This document shows, in pieces, positions 1 to 6,042 of a stretch of DNA of 7,561 bases (its first letter is position 1; every line of letters starts with the position of its first letter). Below the pieces are notes generated by a model. The model was given only the letters and a program-made list of their open reading frames with translations. It was not told the origin of the DNA and did not search any database. Both the position numbers and the translations under genes were made by a program. The stretch lies in assembly GCA_002471975.1 (NCBI GenBank), contig DKQZ01000091.1, forward strand, positions 1-7,561, in the 5' to 3' direction. This DNA is from Dialister sp. UBA7295. Lineage in GTDB: Bacteria > Bacillota > Negativicutes > Veillonellales > Dialisteraceae.

Positions 1-28
1 AACGGCTAACGGCTAACGGCTGACGCCT
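1..28. repeat. Truncated arm of AACGGCT heptad repeats
   Basis: Three perfect tandem copies of AACGGCT occupy positions 1-21, followed by a diverged copy, GACGCCT, at 22-28. On the other strand the unit reads AGCCGTT. The 7-bp period and the intergenic position match the arms of the palindromic elements elsewhere in this window, so I infer this is the outer part of another such element, cut by the window edge. The rest of the element, its hairpin module and its other arm cannot be seen, so membership is by analogy only. Confidence 0.55.
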
Positions 29-54
29 GTCTTTTATTTCCATAGAAATGAGTG

Positions 55-60
55 TATAAT
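55..60 (+). promoter_or_regulatory. Candidate -10 box of the peptidase operon
   Basis: A perfect TATAAT lies 53 bases before the ATG of the M20 peptidase gene, in an AT-rich stretch. The -35 region is poor: the bases 16-18 upstream are T-rich (around 31-38) with no good TTGACA match. It directly follows the AACGGCT repeat arm, so an element end may have shaped the promoter. The call rests on the -10 hexamer and position only. Confidence 0.4.
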
Positions 61-112
61 AGGCACAACTTGCGAAAAATATTTTTCATTACAGCGAAGC
101 ACAGGAGGCAAA

Positions 113-1267
113 ATGGAAGAAGTATTGAAGAATCTGTTTGATGAAGTTGACAATAGCCATGAAGAAATGATGGCTCTCTGGAAGAAGCTGGTGAACCGGG
201 ACTGCGGGAGCGGAAATAAAGCCGGTGTGGACAGCGTAGGACGGGATATTCAGGAAATCCTTGAGGGTCTGGGATTCAAAGTCCGTTTCCATGAATATGA
301 AAAGGCAGGAAATATGCTCGTTGCGGACTATGGCGATTTCTCAAAACCTTTTATCGTCCTCACGGGTCATATGGATACGGTTTTCAAGGACGGACAGGCG
401 GCAGAGCGCCCCTTTACCGTGAAAGATGGAAAAGCGTACGGCCCCGGGGTGCTGGATATGAAGGGCGGAGTCACCATTCTCCTCACGGCCATGAAACTTC
501 TGACGAAAATCGGTTATGACCGTTATGGTATCCGCATCATCCTGGCAGGAGACGAAGAAGTGGGCCATGGCAGTTCCCATGCGGGGAATGATTTCCTGAA
601 AGAGGCCAAAGGAGCCGTCATGGGTTTCAATATGGAAACCGGTTTCATGGACAATGGCATCGTCATTGAAAGAAAAGGATGCCGCCGGTACCGGATCGAC
701 GTAGACGGCGTGGGAGCCCATGCAGGAAATAATCCGGAAGACGGCCGCTCGGCGGTGGAAGAATTGTGCCACAAAATCCTGGACATCCAGAAGCTGACAG
801 ATTTTGAGGAGGGAACCACCCTGAACTGCGGCGTCATCGGGGGAGGCACCGTGGCCAATGCCATTCCTGAGCATGCCTGGTGCATTCTGGATATCCGTTT
901 CCGCACTCAGAAGGGCCTGGACCGGGTAGACAAAGCGCTGAAAGAAATCGAAAAGAAAGTGTACGTCCCCGACACGAAGACCACCATCAAGGTGATCCTC
1001 GACGTACCGGCCATGGAAAAAAGACAGGAGTCCATCGATCTCTGCGAAAGGGCCAATACCATTGCCATCGAAGCAGGCCTTGCCCCCATTCATCCCATTG
1101 CCGTAGGCGGGGGCAGCGATTCGGCCTTTCTCGTCTATGCCGGAGTGCCCACCATCTGCGCCCTGGGAGTGCGGGGTGAATTCAATCACACCGTCCGCGA
1201 GTATGCGGTGGTCGATTCCCTCTTTGAAAGGGAAAAGATGCTCCTTGCCCTCCTCATGAAACTCTGA
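113..1267 (+). CDS. M20 family zinc metallopeptidase (CPG2/ArgE/DapE-like)
   Basis: This 384-residue cytoplasmic protein has no signal peptide and matches the usual length of M20 peptidases, which use two zinc ions to remove amino acids from short peptides or N-acyl amino acids. The metal and catalytic residues are all present: His86 and Asp88 in GHMDTV, Asp115 in GVLDMKGG, the Glu148-Glu149 pair in GDEEVG (general base and metal bridge), Glu175 in NMETG and His359 in FNHT. The GAHAG motif (201-205) marks the start of the inserted dimerisation domain, and GGGSDSAF (332-339) is the conserved C-terminal segment. AGGAGG at 103-108 fixes the start. It is first in an operon with two YjiG/YjiH-like membrane proteins 31 bases downstream, which suggests the substrate is something that pair moves. 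The closest style is glutamate carboxypeptidase (CPG2), but substrate cannot be read from sequence. Confidence 0.93.
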   Translation: MEEVLKNLFDEVDNSHEEMMALWKKLVNRDCGSGNKAGVDSVGRDIQEILEGLGFKVRFHEYEKAGNMLVADYGDFSKPFIVLTGHMDTVFKDGQAAERPFTVKDGKAYGPGVLDMKGGVTILLTAMKLLTKIGYDRYGIRIILAGDEEVGHGSSHAGNDFLKEAKGAVMGFNMETGFMDNGIVIERKGCRRYRIDVDGVGAHAGNNPEDGRSAVEELCHKILDIQKLTDFEEGTTLNCGVIGGGTVANAIPEHAWCILDIRFRTQKGLDRVDKALKEIEKKVYVPDTKTTIKVILDVPAMEKRQESIDLCERANTIAIEAGLAPIHPIAVGGGSDSAFLVYAGVPTICALGVRGEFNHTVREYAVVDSLFEREKMLLALLMKL

Positions 1268-1298
1268 TTTTATTTTATACATATATATAGGAAGAAAT

Positions 1299-1775
1299 AT
1301 GGAAACACAACCGAAACCCTCCATACCGGCCCTCTTCATGCTGGGGGCGAAAAAAGGACTTCACGTCACTTTAGACTTAATCGCTCCGGCCATGGTCATG
1401 GCCTATGCGCTCATTGCCTTTCTGAAAATTGCAGGCATCATGCCCATCATCGGACACATCCTGGGCCCCGTCATGGCCATCTTTGGCCTTCCCGGAGAAG
1501 CTTCTATCGTCTTACTGGCCGCATTTTTTGCCAAAGCTGCCGGAGCTGCCACGGCGGCATCCATGGTGGCCGCAGGATCCCTGACTCCCCTGGAAGCGAC
1601 CATTTTATTTCCTGCCTGCGTCACCATGGGGACCCTTATCGGTCATTTTGCGAGAGTCGTTCTTGTCTGCCGGGTCAGGACCCTGTACTATCCCGTATTG
1701 CTGGTGACACCCCTCATCGATGCAGCCATCGTCATGTTCATTACCCGGGCCATCCTGGTATTCATGGGATTTTAA
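1299..1775 (+). CDS. YjiG-like nucleoside-recognition (Gate) membrane protein
   Basis: This 158-residue, very hydrophobic protein has membrane segments at roughly 25-45, 50-65, 68-92 and 130-156 and fits the Gate/nucleoside-recognition family (SpmA, SpmB, YjiG, YjiH). Its length is close to E. coli YjiG. A small-residue-rich stretch (FFAKAAGAATAAS, 76-88) resembles the re-entrant or gating part of that family. The start is preceded by AGGAAG at 1289-1294, weaker than its neighbours' sites. It begins 31 bases after the peptidase stop and ends 9 bases before the YjiH-like start, so the three are almost certainly cotranscribed. I infer it pairs with the next protein as a heteromeric transporter. 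The substrate is unknown, and the family name does not prove nucleoside transport. Confidence 0.85.
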   Translation: METQPKPSIPALFMLGAKKGLHVTLDLIAPAMVMAYALIAFLKIAGIMPIIGHILGPVMAIFGLPGEASIVLLAAFFAKAAGAATAASMVAAGSLTPLEATILFPACVTMGTLIGHFARVVLVCRVRTLYYPVLLVTPLIDAAIVMFITRAILVFMGF

Positions 1776-1784
1776 GGAGGACCT

Positions 1785-2498
1785 ATGAGCGAAAAAGAAA
1801 TAAAAAATGAAATGAAGAAACCGGATATTTCCAAAGAAATAAAAAATCCCGCCTCCTCCATGGACTATAAAGTCACCTGGAAAGGCTGGGTCTCCCTTCT
1901 CTTCCTCATCCTCTGCTTCTCAGGCATCTTTTCCCACTCCGATACACCGCTCAGGGCTCTCGACCTCATGAGCTTCCTGGGACAGTTCGGTCACGCCGAA
2001 GGGGCCAAAGTATCCCTCCGGGGGACCGGCGGCTTTGGCGCCAGAGAAGGTCTCGCCTTTGCCCTCACCATGATCCCCGTTACCATGGTGGCCATGGGAT
2101 TCCTTGAAGTGTGCCAGAGTTACGGCGCCCTCAATGCGGCGGGAAAACTTTTCCAGCCCATCCTGAAATTCCTCATGGGAATCCCCGGAATCTGCGGACT
2201 CGCCTTCGTCTCCAGCTTTACGTCTTCTGACGTGGGCGCCATCATGACCCAGGACCTTCGAAAAGAAGGACTCATCACCGACGACGAACGGACCATTTTC
2301 GCCGCCTATCAGTATGCCGGAAGCGGCACCATCAATAATACCATCGCTGCGGGAGCTCCCCTCGTCCCGATCTCCCTCCTTCCCGTGGGAGTCATCATCC
2401 TTCTCATCATTTTCGTCAAAATTTTAGGCGCCAATATCGTCCGGCTCTACCTCAAGTGGTATCACAAAAGACATCCCGGCGTCACATTTACAGACTGA
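1785..2498 (+). CDS. YjiH-like nucleoside-recognition (Gate) membrane protein
   Basis: This 237-residue protein has a charged cytoplasmic N-terminus (1-33), one membrane segment at about 35-50, then a Gate-type region with hydrophobic segments near 87-107, 132-150 and 187-215. Conserved-looking polar stretches lie between them (SSFTSSDVGAIMTQ, 143-156, and YAGSGTINNT, 177-186). Its size and position after a YjiG-like gene match E. coli YjiH. AGGAGG at 1775-1780 overlaps the stop of the previous gene, consistent with translational coupling. The N-terminus contains KEIKN twice, encoded by a 15-bp direct repeat (1794-1808 and 1833-1847). Known context: yjiG-yjiH adjoin the iadA dipeptidase gene in E. 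coli, and here an M20 peptidase takes that place. Inference: the pair exports or imports a peptide-derived compound handled by the peptidase. Confidence 0.85.
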   Translation: MSEKEIKNEMKKPDISKEIKNPASSMDYKVTWKGWVSLLFLILCFSGIFSHSDTPLRALDLMSFLGQFGHAEGAKVSLRGTGGFGAREGLAFALTMIPVTMVAMGFLEVCQSYGALNAAGKLFQPILKFLMGIPGICGLAFVSSFTSSDVGAIMTQDLRKEGLITDDERTIFAAYQYAGSGTINNTIAAGAPLVPISLLPVGVIILLIIFVKILGANIVRLYLKWYHKRHPGVTFTD

Positions 2499-2590
2499 AA
2501 AAAAGAGGGTGTACAAAAATAGATATACTAATTTTAAAGACATATGGAAATATAGTTATCAGTTATTAGTTATCAGTTCTCAGTGATGGA

Positions 2591-2625
2591 GGCCGCCTTT
2601 AAATAGAAAAGGCGGCCCTTTTTAT
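2591..2625 (+). terminator. Intrinsic terminator of the peptidase-yjiGH operon
   Basis: A 10-bp perfect stem (2591-2600 with 2608-2617), a 7-base loop, and CTTTTTAT directly after it. It lies 93 bases beyond the yjiH-like stop codon and no earlier hairpin with a T-run is seen. It is also the left inner hairpin of the heptad-arm element, so the element seems to supply the operon's terminator. Confidence 0.8.
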
Positions 2626-2655
2626 ATAAAATATCCATTTTCAATGAGAATGATG

Positions 2656-2691
2656 GTTAAAAATGGCCCGCCATTCAATTTGTCTCGGGCC
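2656..2691 (-). terminator. Minus-strand terminator-like hairpin in the heptad element
   Basis: On the minus strand, GGCCCG (2691-2686) pairs with CGGGCC (2670-2665) across a 15-base loop and is followed by ATTTTTAA. It mirrors the plus-strand hairpin at 2591-2617. It would catch minus-strand transcripts that pass the ClC gene's own terminator at 2930-2964. The 6-bp stem and long loop make it weaker. Confidence 0.5.
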
Positions 2692-2798
2692 TCCTTCACT
2701 GATAACTATGAACTGATAACTGATAACTTTATAATTTCCGGCAGTTTTACCTGTTGGGTAATTATTGTACAGCCCCTTTCTTTTTATGAAAATGAATC

Positions 2799-2908
2799 AA
2801 AACTTTTGAAAGGAAACTTTCCGAACGACTGACTTTTGGATCGGGAATCCCGAGACTCCCGATTCAAAAGTCAGTGGAACAGGAAGTTTCCTTTCCATTT
2901 AGAGTTTT
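2799..2908. repeat. Large imperfect palindrome with collapsed CGGG-element core
   Basis: A 19-bp inner stem (2828-2846 with 2857-2875, one G-U wobble) encloses a 10-base loop. An outer 12-bp perfect stem (2808-2819 with 2884-2895) lies beyond a small internal loop, and AAAACT/AGTTTT (2799-2804 with 2903-2908) extends it. The inner stem carries ACTTTTGGATCGGG and its complement, near-copies of the boundary motif ACTTTTGAATCGGG found at other elements in this window. It looks like an element whose tandem units and inner modules have been deleted, leaving the two ends abutting. No T-run suggests a terminator. Confidence 0.75.
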
Positions 2909-2929
2909 CTTTCATCTTTAATTCACCAT

Positions 2930-2964
2930 ATAAAAATGGACGCCTGTATCATTACCAGGCGCCC
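2930..2964 (-). terminator. Intrinsic terminator of the ClC antiporter gene
   Basis: Read on the minus strand, a 9-bp stem (2964-2956 with 2946-2938, one G-U pair) with a 9-base loop is followed by ATTTTTAT. It begins 19 bases after the ClC stop codon. The GGGCGCC-type stem resembles the inner hairpins of the intergenic elements, although no tandem-unit arm is visible beside it. Confidence 0.8.
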
Positions 2965-2982
2965 ACTTTCACTTACCCATGA

Positions 2983-4611
2983 TCAGTCCGGATCTCTCGC
3001 ATGGGCCTTTGGCACTTTTTCCTCTCCCAGGGACTTCAGCATTTCCGCATTCCGGCTGAGTGTCAGGATATAGAGAAAATCGCCGGCCCGAAGCCGGATG
3101 TCCGGGTCCGGGATATGGCTCTTGCCACCCCGTTTGAGATCAATGATGACGGTCTGTTTCATGCCGGGAAGCTGACCGATGATTTTATTTTCAAGGACGG
3201 ATCCACTGGCAATGGGGACTTCCACGATATTTCTTTCTTCTTCCGATTCCTTGTCCGGCGCTGTTTTGAGGGATTTCTTGAGGAGCGCATCATAGATTGG
3301 CTCGCCCTTCAGCAGCTCTGCCGTGATGTAGGCGATGGCAGAACCCAAAGCGAGGGCCATAAGGTGACCGAAGTCGCCTGTCATTTCCAATATCAGGAGG
3401 GTACCGGTAATGGGGGAGCGGACAGAGGCGGCAAAGAGGGAGACCATACCGATGACGATGATGTTCGGCGTATAGATTTCATTAATCATATCGAGGGAGA
3501 CGAAGATATTTGCTTCCGCTGCTCCTACCAGGGATCCGATGACCAGAAGGGGCAGGAAGAAACCGCCCGGCACGCCGCAGCCGTAGGAAATGAGGGTGAA
3601 AACATATTTCCCGACGAGGAGAAGCAGCAGGAATCCCAGACTGTAACGGGTCATGGCCAGGGTATCTACGAGGGCATTTCCTCCGCCCAGGACCTGGGGA
3701 AGATAGAAACCCAGGAAGCAGGCACAGATGAGGGCAAAGCCAATCTTGATAAACTGGTTTCTGAAAATGGGAAGATTGTAGAAACTTCCCGTATGAAGAA
3801 GGCCCCAGTTAAAAATGATGCCTGCCACACCACAGGAAATGGCAATGAGTACGACGAGGCCTAAATGCTCCGTGGGCATGGGGACCAGATTCACGAAATG
3901 GAAGCTCGTGCTATTTCCAAAAAAGAACCGGGTCACAATAGTAGCCGTAATGGCAGAAGTCATAGTCGGCAAGAGGACGGCGCCGGAAAAATTCCGGTGA
4001 AGCTCTTCCAGGGCAAACATCATTCCTGCCAGGGGGGCATTAAATGCAGCGGCTAAACCTGCTGCCGCACCACTGGTAATGAGGTATCTTTCTTCCATCC
4101 TTGTCCGGCCGAGAAGACGGGAAAATCCCTGGCCCGCCACGGCCCCGATCTGAATGGAGGGCCCTTCACGACCCAGGGACAGACCGGCTCCGATGCCCAG
4201 GGCGCCGGCTATGATTTTCACCCAGAGGATACGGATCCATTTCATTTTATAGAGGCCCAGAATGACCCCTTTCACCTGGGGAATGCCGGAACCCGAAGCC
4301 ATGGGCGCATACCGGCACATACCGAAGAGACAGAGTCCGATGATGAAAAGGACTGCTGCCCAGCAGAGAATGGGGATGGGATCCATCTTTGCCGCGGCGG
4401 AGAGAAGAAAGGCATTGTAAATATAAATGCGCAGCGCTTCCGCTTCCGACAGAAGGAAACGGAAGAGGGAAATACAGAGACCTCCCAGAATGCCGACGAA
4501 AATCCCTTCCACAAAGAGGCGGAGACGGAATTTGTGCCAGTTGTCCAGGGCTACATAGGTCTTGAAAAGCTGACTGTTGAACGAGGAGGCGCTGTTTTCT
4601 TCAATTTTCAT
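2983..4611 (-). CDS. ClC-type chloride/proton antiporter with TrkA_C domain
   Basis: This 542-residue inner-membrane protein carries the ClC signature motifs: GSGIPQ (107-112, anion-coordinating serine), GREGP (147-151) with the external gating Glu149, FALEE (199-203) with the internal proton-pathway glutamate, GVPGGFFLP (346-354), and Tyr440 in KGEPIY, equivalent to the central tyrosine of E. coli ClcA (Tyr445). Having both glutamates points to H+/Cl- exchange, not a channel, and GREGP argues against the fluoride (CLC-F) branch. The N-terminal ~435 residues are membrane-embedded. Residues ~462-530 form a TrkA_C (RCK_C) domain, likely a cytosolic ligand-binding regulator. The ATG at 4611 is chosen because AAAGGAGG (4625-4618) lies 6 bases upstream. 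An upstream in-frame ATG at 4743 would add 44 residues translated from a repeat element and is rejected. No clear promoter was found. Confidence 0.93.
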   Translation of the reverse strand: MKIEENSASSFNSQLFKTYVALDNWHKFRLRLFVEGIFVGILGGLCISLFRFLLSEAEALRIYIYNAFLLSAAAKMDPIPILCWAAVLFIIGLCLFGMCRYAPMASGSGIPQVKGVILGLYKMKWIRILWVKIIAGALGIGAGLSLGREGPSIQIGAVAGQGFSRLLGRTRMEERYLITSGAAAGLAAAFNAPLAGMMFALEELHRNFSGAVLLPTMTSAITATIVTRFFFGNSTSFHFVNLVPMPTEHLGLVVLIAISCGVAGIIFNWGLLHTGSFYNLPIFRNQFIKIGFALICACFLGFYLPQVLGGGNALVDTLAMTRYSLGFLLLLLVGKYVFTLISYGCGVPGGFFLPLLVIGSLVGAAEANIFVSLDMINEIYTPNIIVIGMVSLFAASVRSPITGTLLILEMTGDFGHLMALALGSAIAYITAELLKGEPIYDALLKKSLKTAPDKESEEERNIVEVPIASGSVLENKIIGQLPGMKQTVIIDLKRGGKSHIPDPDIRLRAGDFLYILTLSRNAEMLKSLGEEKVPKAHARDPD

Positions 4612-4617
4612 AGGGAG

Positions 4618-4625
4618 CCTCCTTT
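4618..4625 (-). promoter_or_regulatory. Ribosome-binding site fixing the ClC start
   Basis: AAAGGAGG on the minus strand, six bases before the ATG at 4611-4609. It decides against the longer in-frame start at 4743, which lies inside the CGGG-type repeat element. Confidence 0.85.
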
Positions 4626-4673
4626 CGAGGTGGGGAAAGTAATTTAACCGGAAGGAAATATAAATGATGAATG

Positions 4674-5010
4674 ACTTTTGAATCGGGATTGACGGGAGAC
4701 TCGGGAGTCTCGGGGCTCTCGGGGTGGTGGCCGCCGAATTCATGGGGCGGCCATTTCATATGAAGATCATAAAGTCATTTGGCTGTAGGGAAATGAAAGT
4801 GAGTCCGAACTTATGAATCGGGATTGACGGGAGTCCCGGGGTGTTATTGGGATTGGATTCGCCCTTGTATGGATGTCGATTTTAATTCCTGTAAGGGGGC
4901 CCGGTGTCTGTCAGGAATTTTATATATTGCGGCGCTCATGAATTTGCGCCGCACCTTCCCGATAGTCCCGGGATCCCCGAAACTAATCCCGATATTCCCG
5001 ACACAAAAGT
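4674..5010. repeat. Composite palindromic element with CGGG nonamer arms
   Basis: The left end carries the boundary motif ACTTTTGAATCGGG (4674-4687), then five 9-bp units CGGGnnnnn (4684-4728) and a hairpin GGCCGCC/GGCGGCC (4729-4752). The right end, on the other strand, has ACTTTTGTGTCGGG (5010-4997), units of 9, 12, 9, 9 and 9 bp back to 4953, ending CGGGAAGGT, then a 7-bp hairpin (4929-4952). Between them a third, partial left arm (4809-4845: ACTTATGAATCGGG plus three units) suggests one element nested in or fused to another. A further hairpin AATTCCTG/CAGGAATT (4884-4891 with 4912-4919) lies in the interior. The whole gap between the ClC and cyclodeaminase genes is filled by this structure. 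Confidence 0.8.
4929..4952 (-). terminator. Possible terminator hairpin after the cyclodeaminase gene
   Basis: On the minus strand, GCGGCGC pairs with GCGCCGC (7 bp, 10-base loop) and is followed by AATATATAAAATT. It is the inner hairpin of the right half of the composite element, 86 bases past the stop of the cyclodeaminase gene. The tail lacks a proper T-run, so termination is uncertain. Confidence 0.35.
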
Positions 5011-5037
5011 TTCTTCACCATCTATTTTACCGACCGT

Positions 5038-5664
5038 TTATAAATCAACCTGATAAGTCAGCACGGCATCGATGGCGGAAACGGCGTTTTCCCAGCTGGT
5101 GATGGTGTCTTTCATTTCGTGTTCATAGAATTCGTCGTCGATGTACTTTAAATTTATTTTTACATTAATAATAGAAGCATGAATGCAGGCGATGGCATTC
5201 TGGGCAGCCATGACGGCATCGCTGATGACGTTTTTATTTCCTTTGAGAAGGATATTTGTGAAAGAGGGGAGGAGATCACTCATGGTCTGGCCCATCTGCT
5301 GGGGCACGGAAATGGCTTTCTTGAAAGCCTCCAGCTGCTTTTCCTGCCGTTCTTCGAGAGGGAGCTTCCGGATGGTGCGGAGCGTCTCCATGAGCTCACG
5401 GAAATTCTTCGCATCTTCATCCATGAGATCCAGGAAAATGGAGCGGGCAAACTGGAAGACTTCCAGGTATTCCTTGGCCTTTTCATGGAATTCGGCATAA
5501 TTCTTATTGGAAATCGTCAGATTGCAGACCATTTCCGCCAAAGCACAGGCCTGGGCCCCCATGAGCCCCGCACAGGCACCGCCCCCGGGAGCGGGTTTCG
5601 AAGAACCAAGATCGTCCAGAAAATCATCAATCGTCATCTGACGGAACGCTTTTTCATCTGCCAT
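5038..5664 (-). CDS. Cyclodeaminase/cyclohydrolase (FTCD_C) family protein
   Basis: This 208-residue cytoplasmic, mostly helical protein matches the stand-alone FTCD_C family: formiminotetrahydrofolate cyclodeaminase or methenyltetrahydrofolate cyclohydrolase. The folate-binding signature SSKPAPGGGACAG lies at 21-33, MDEDAKNF at 81-88, and KNVISDA at 144-150. The length equals the usual single-domain form, without the formiminotransferase half found in the animal enzyme. The start at 5664 is favoured because AGAGGTG (5677-5671) sits 6 bases before it. A GTG three codons upstream (5673) overlaps that site and is unlikely. No histidine-degradation or folate gene is adjacent, so the context does not say whether it serves formimino-group catabolism or general one-carbon metabolism. 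It is probably monocistronic, with repeat elements on both sides. Confidence 0.9.
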   Translation of the reverse strand: MADEKAFRQMTIDDFLDDLGSSKPAPGGGACAGLMGAQACALAEMVCNLTISNKNYAEFHEKAKEYLEVFQFARSIFLDLMDEDAKNFRELMETLRTIRKLPLEERQEKQLEAFKKAISVPQQMGQTMSDLLPSFTNILLKGNKNVISDAVMAAQNAIACIHASIINVKINLKYIDDEFYEHEMKDTITSWENAVSAIDAVLTYQVDL

Positions 5665-5670
5665 GGGAAT

Positions 5671-5677
5671 CACCTCT
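5671..5677 (-). promoter_or_regulatory. Ribosome-binding site fixing the cyclodeaminase start
   Basis: AGAGGTG on the minus strand, six bases before the ATG at 5664. The alternative GTG start lies within this site. Confidence 0.7.
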
Positions 5678-5709
5678 GCATAGACAATAGGAAGTTTTAG
5701 TTATTTATT

Positions 5710-5715
5710 ATTATA
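5710..5715 (-). promoter_or_regulatory. Candidate -10 box of the cyclodeaminase gene
   Basis: A perfect TATAAT on the minus strand, 45 bases before the chosen start codon and preceded by TG. No good -35 hexamer is found at 16-18 bases upstream. It lies about 50 bases from the GC-rich element at 5762-6016. Confidence 0.4.
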
Positions 5716-5761
5716 CAGTATTTCTTTCACAATAGGGGGATTTGATTCATATTTCTTGATT

Positions 5762-6016
5762 CGGGGCGCGGGGAACGGGGCGCGGGGTGCGGGGATGATA
5801 TGGTTGGCTTCGCCAACCAATTTTTTGTAGTGCGCTGGCGCGCACGGGCCTTTTGTCTGCCATTGTTCCGGATAACTTAGATGCCTGGAAATTTGTTTTT
5901 GTGGTTATGATGATGAAATATGGAAAACCCCTCGTCTTAGCACAATCCCCATATTATACTCCGCGGCCGTCAGGCCGCCACCTTCCCGCATCCCGTACCC
6001 CGCATCCCGCACCCCG
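5762..6016. repeat. Palindromic element with CGGGGnn heptad arms
   Basis: The left arm (5762-5796) is five 7-bp units CGGGGnn in perfect register. The right arm (5982-6016) is five units CGGGrnn on the other strand, ending inward in CGGGAAG. Inside the left arm is the double-hairpin module (5797-5850). Inside the right arm, minus strand, is a hairpin GCGGCC-tgac-GGCCGC (5978-5963) followed by GTATAATATGGGGA. The 105-base interior shows no gene. The element lies between two divergent units (cyclodeaminase, minus; tRNA operon, plus), so here it is upstream of both genes. The left arm's regularly spaced GGGG runs also fit a G-quadruplex. Confidence 0.85.
5797..5850 (+). other. Double-hairpin module, copy A
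   Basis: The first hairpin is GGTTGGC-ttc-GCCAACC (5802-5818), followed by AATTTTTTGTAG. The second is TGCGC-tggc-GCGCA (5831-5844), followed by CGGGCCTTTT. The first hairpin with its T6 run looks like an intrinsic terminator for plus-strand transcription, though no plus-strand gene lies just upstream. The same layout recurs at 6511-6568 (minus) and 7331-7390 (plus) with different but still paired stem bases. Confidence 0.75.
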
Positions 6017-6042
6017 TTTTCAAATAAATGACAGAAAATCAT

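Larger units (their letters stand above)
2554..2728. repeat. Palindromic element with AGTTATC heptad arms
   Basis: The left arm (2554-2588) is exactly five 7-bp units of consensus AGTTATC, ending in AGTGATG. The right arm (2694-2728) is five units of the same type on the other strand, ending inward in AGTGAAG. Inside each arm is a GC-rich hairpin: GGCCGCCTTT pairing across 2591-2617 on the left, and GGCCCG/CGGGCC across 2665-2691 on the right. Each hairpin is followed, reading inward, by a T-rich run. The element sits between convergent genes (yjiH-like ending at 2498, ClC ending at 2983) and could terminate transcription from both directions. No coding sequence or target-site duplication is evident. 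Confidence 0.85.

Noticed and set aside
341..1339. Long minus-strand open frame opposite the M20 peptidase
   Set aside because: It is antisense to a gene with all M20 catalytic motifs, has no ribosome-binding site and no recognisable domain; it is a codon-bias shadow.
2554..2728. Possible CRISPR array
   Set aside because: Units are 7 bp, contiguous and without spacers; no cas genes are present.
2644..2832. Small plus-strand open frame of 62 codons
   Set aside because: It crosses the right half of the heptad element and enters the palindrome, with no ribosome-binding site.
3001..3864. 287-codon plus-strand open frame opposite the ClC gene
   Set aside because: The sequence is low-complexity and charged with no domain, and the other strand encodes a complete ClC protein.
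4824..5102. Plus-strand open frame of 92 codons
   Set aside because: It is made mostly of element sequence and runs antisense into the cyclodeaminase gene; no ribosome-binding site.
5762..6016. Insertion sequence with a transposase
   Set aside because: The elements are 170-340 bp, with no transposase or other protein-coding frame inside.
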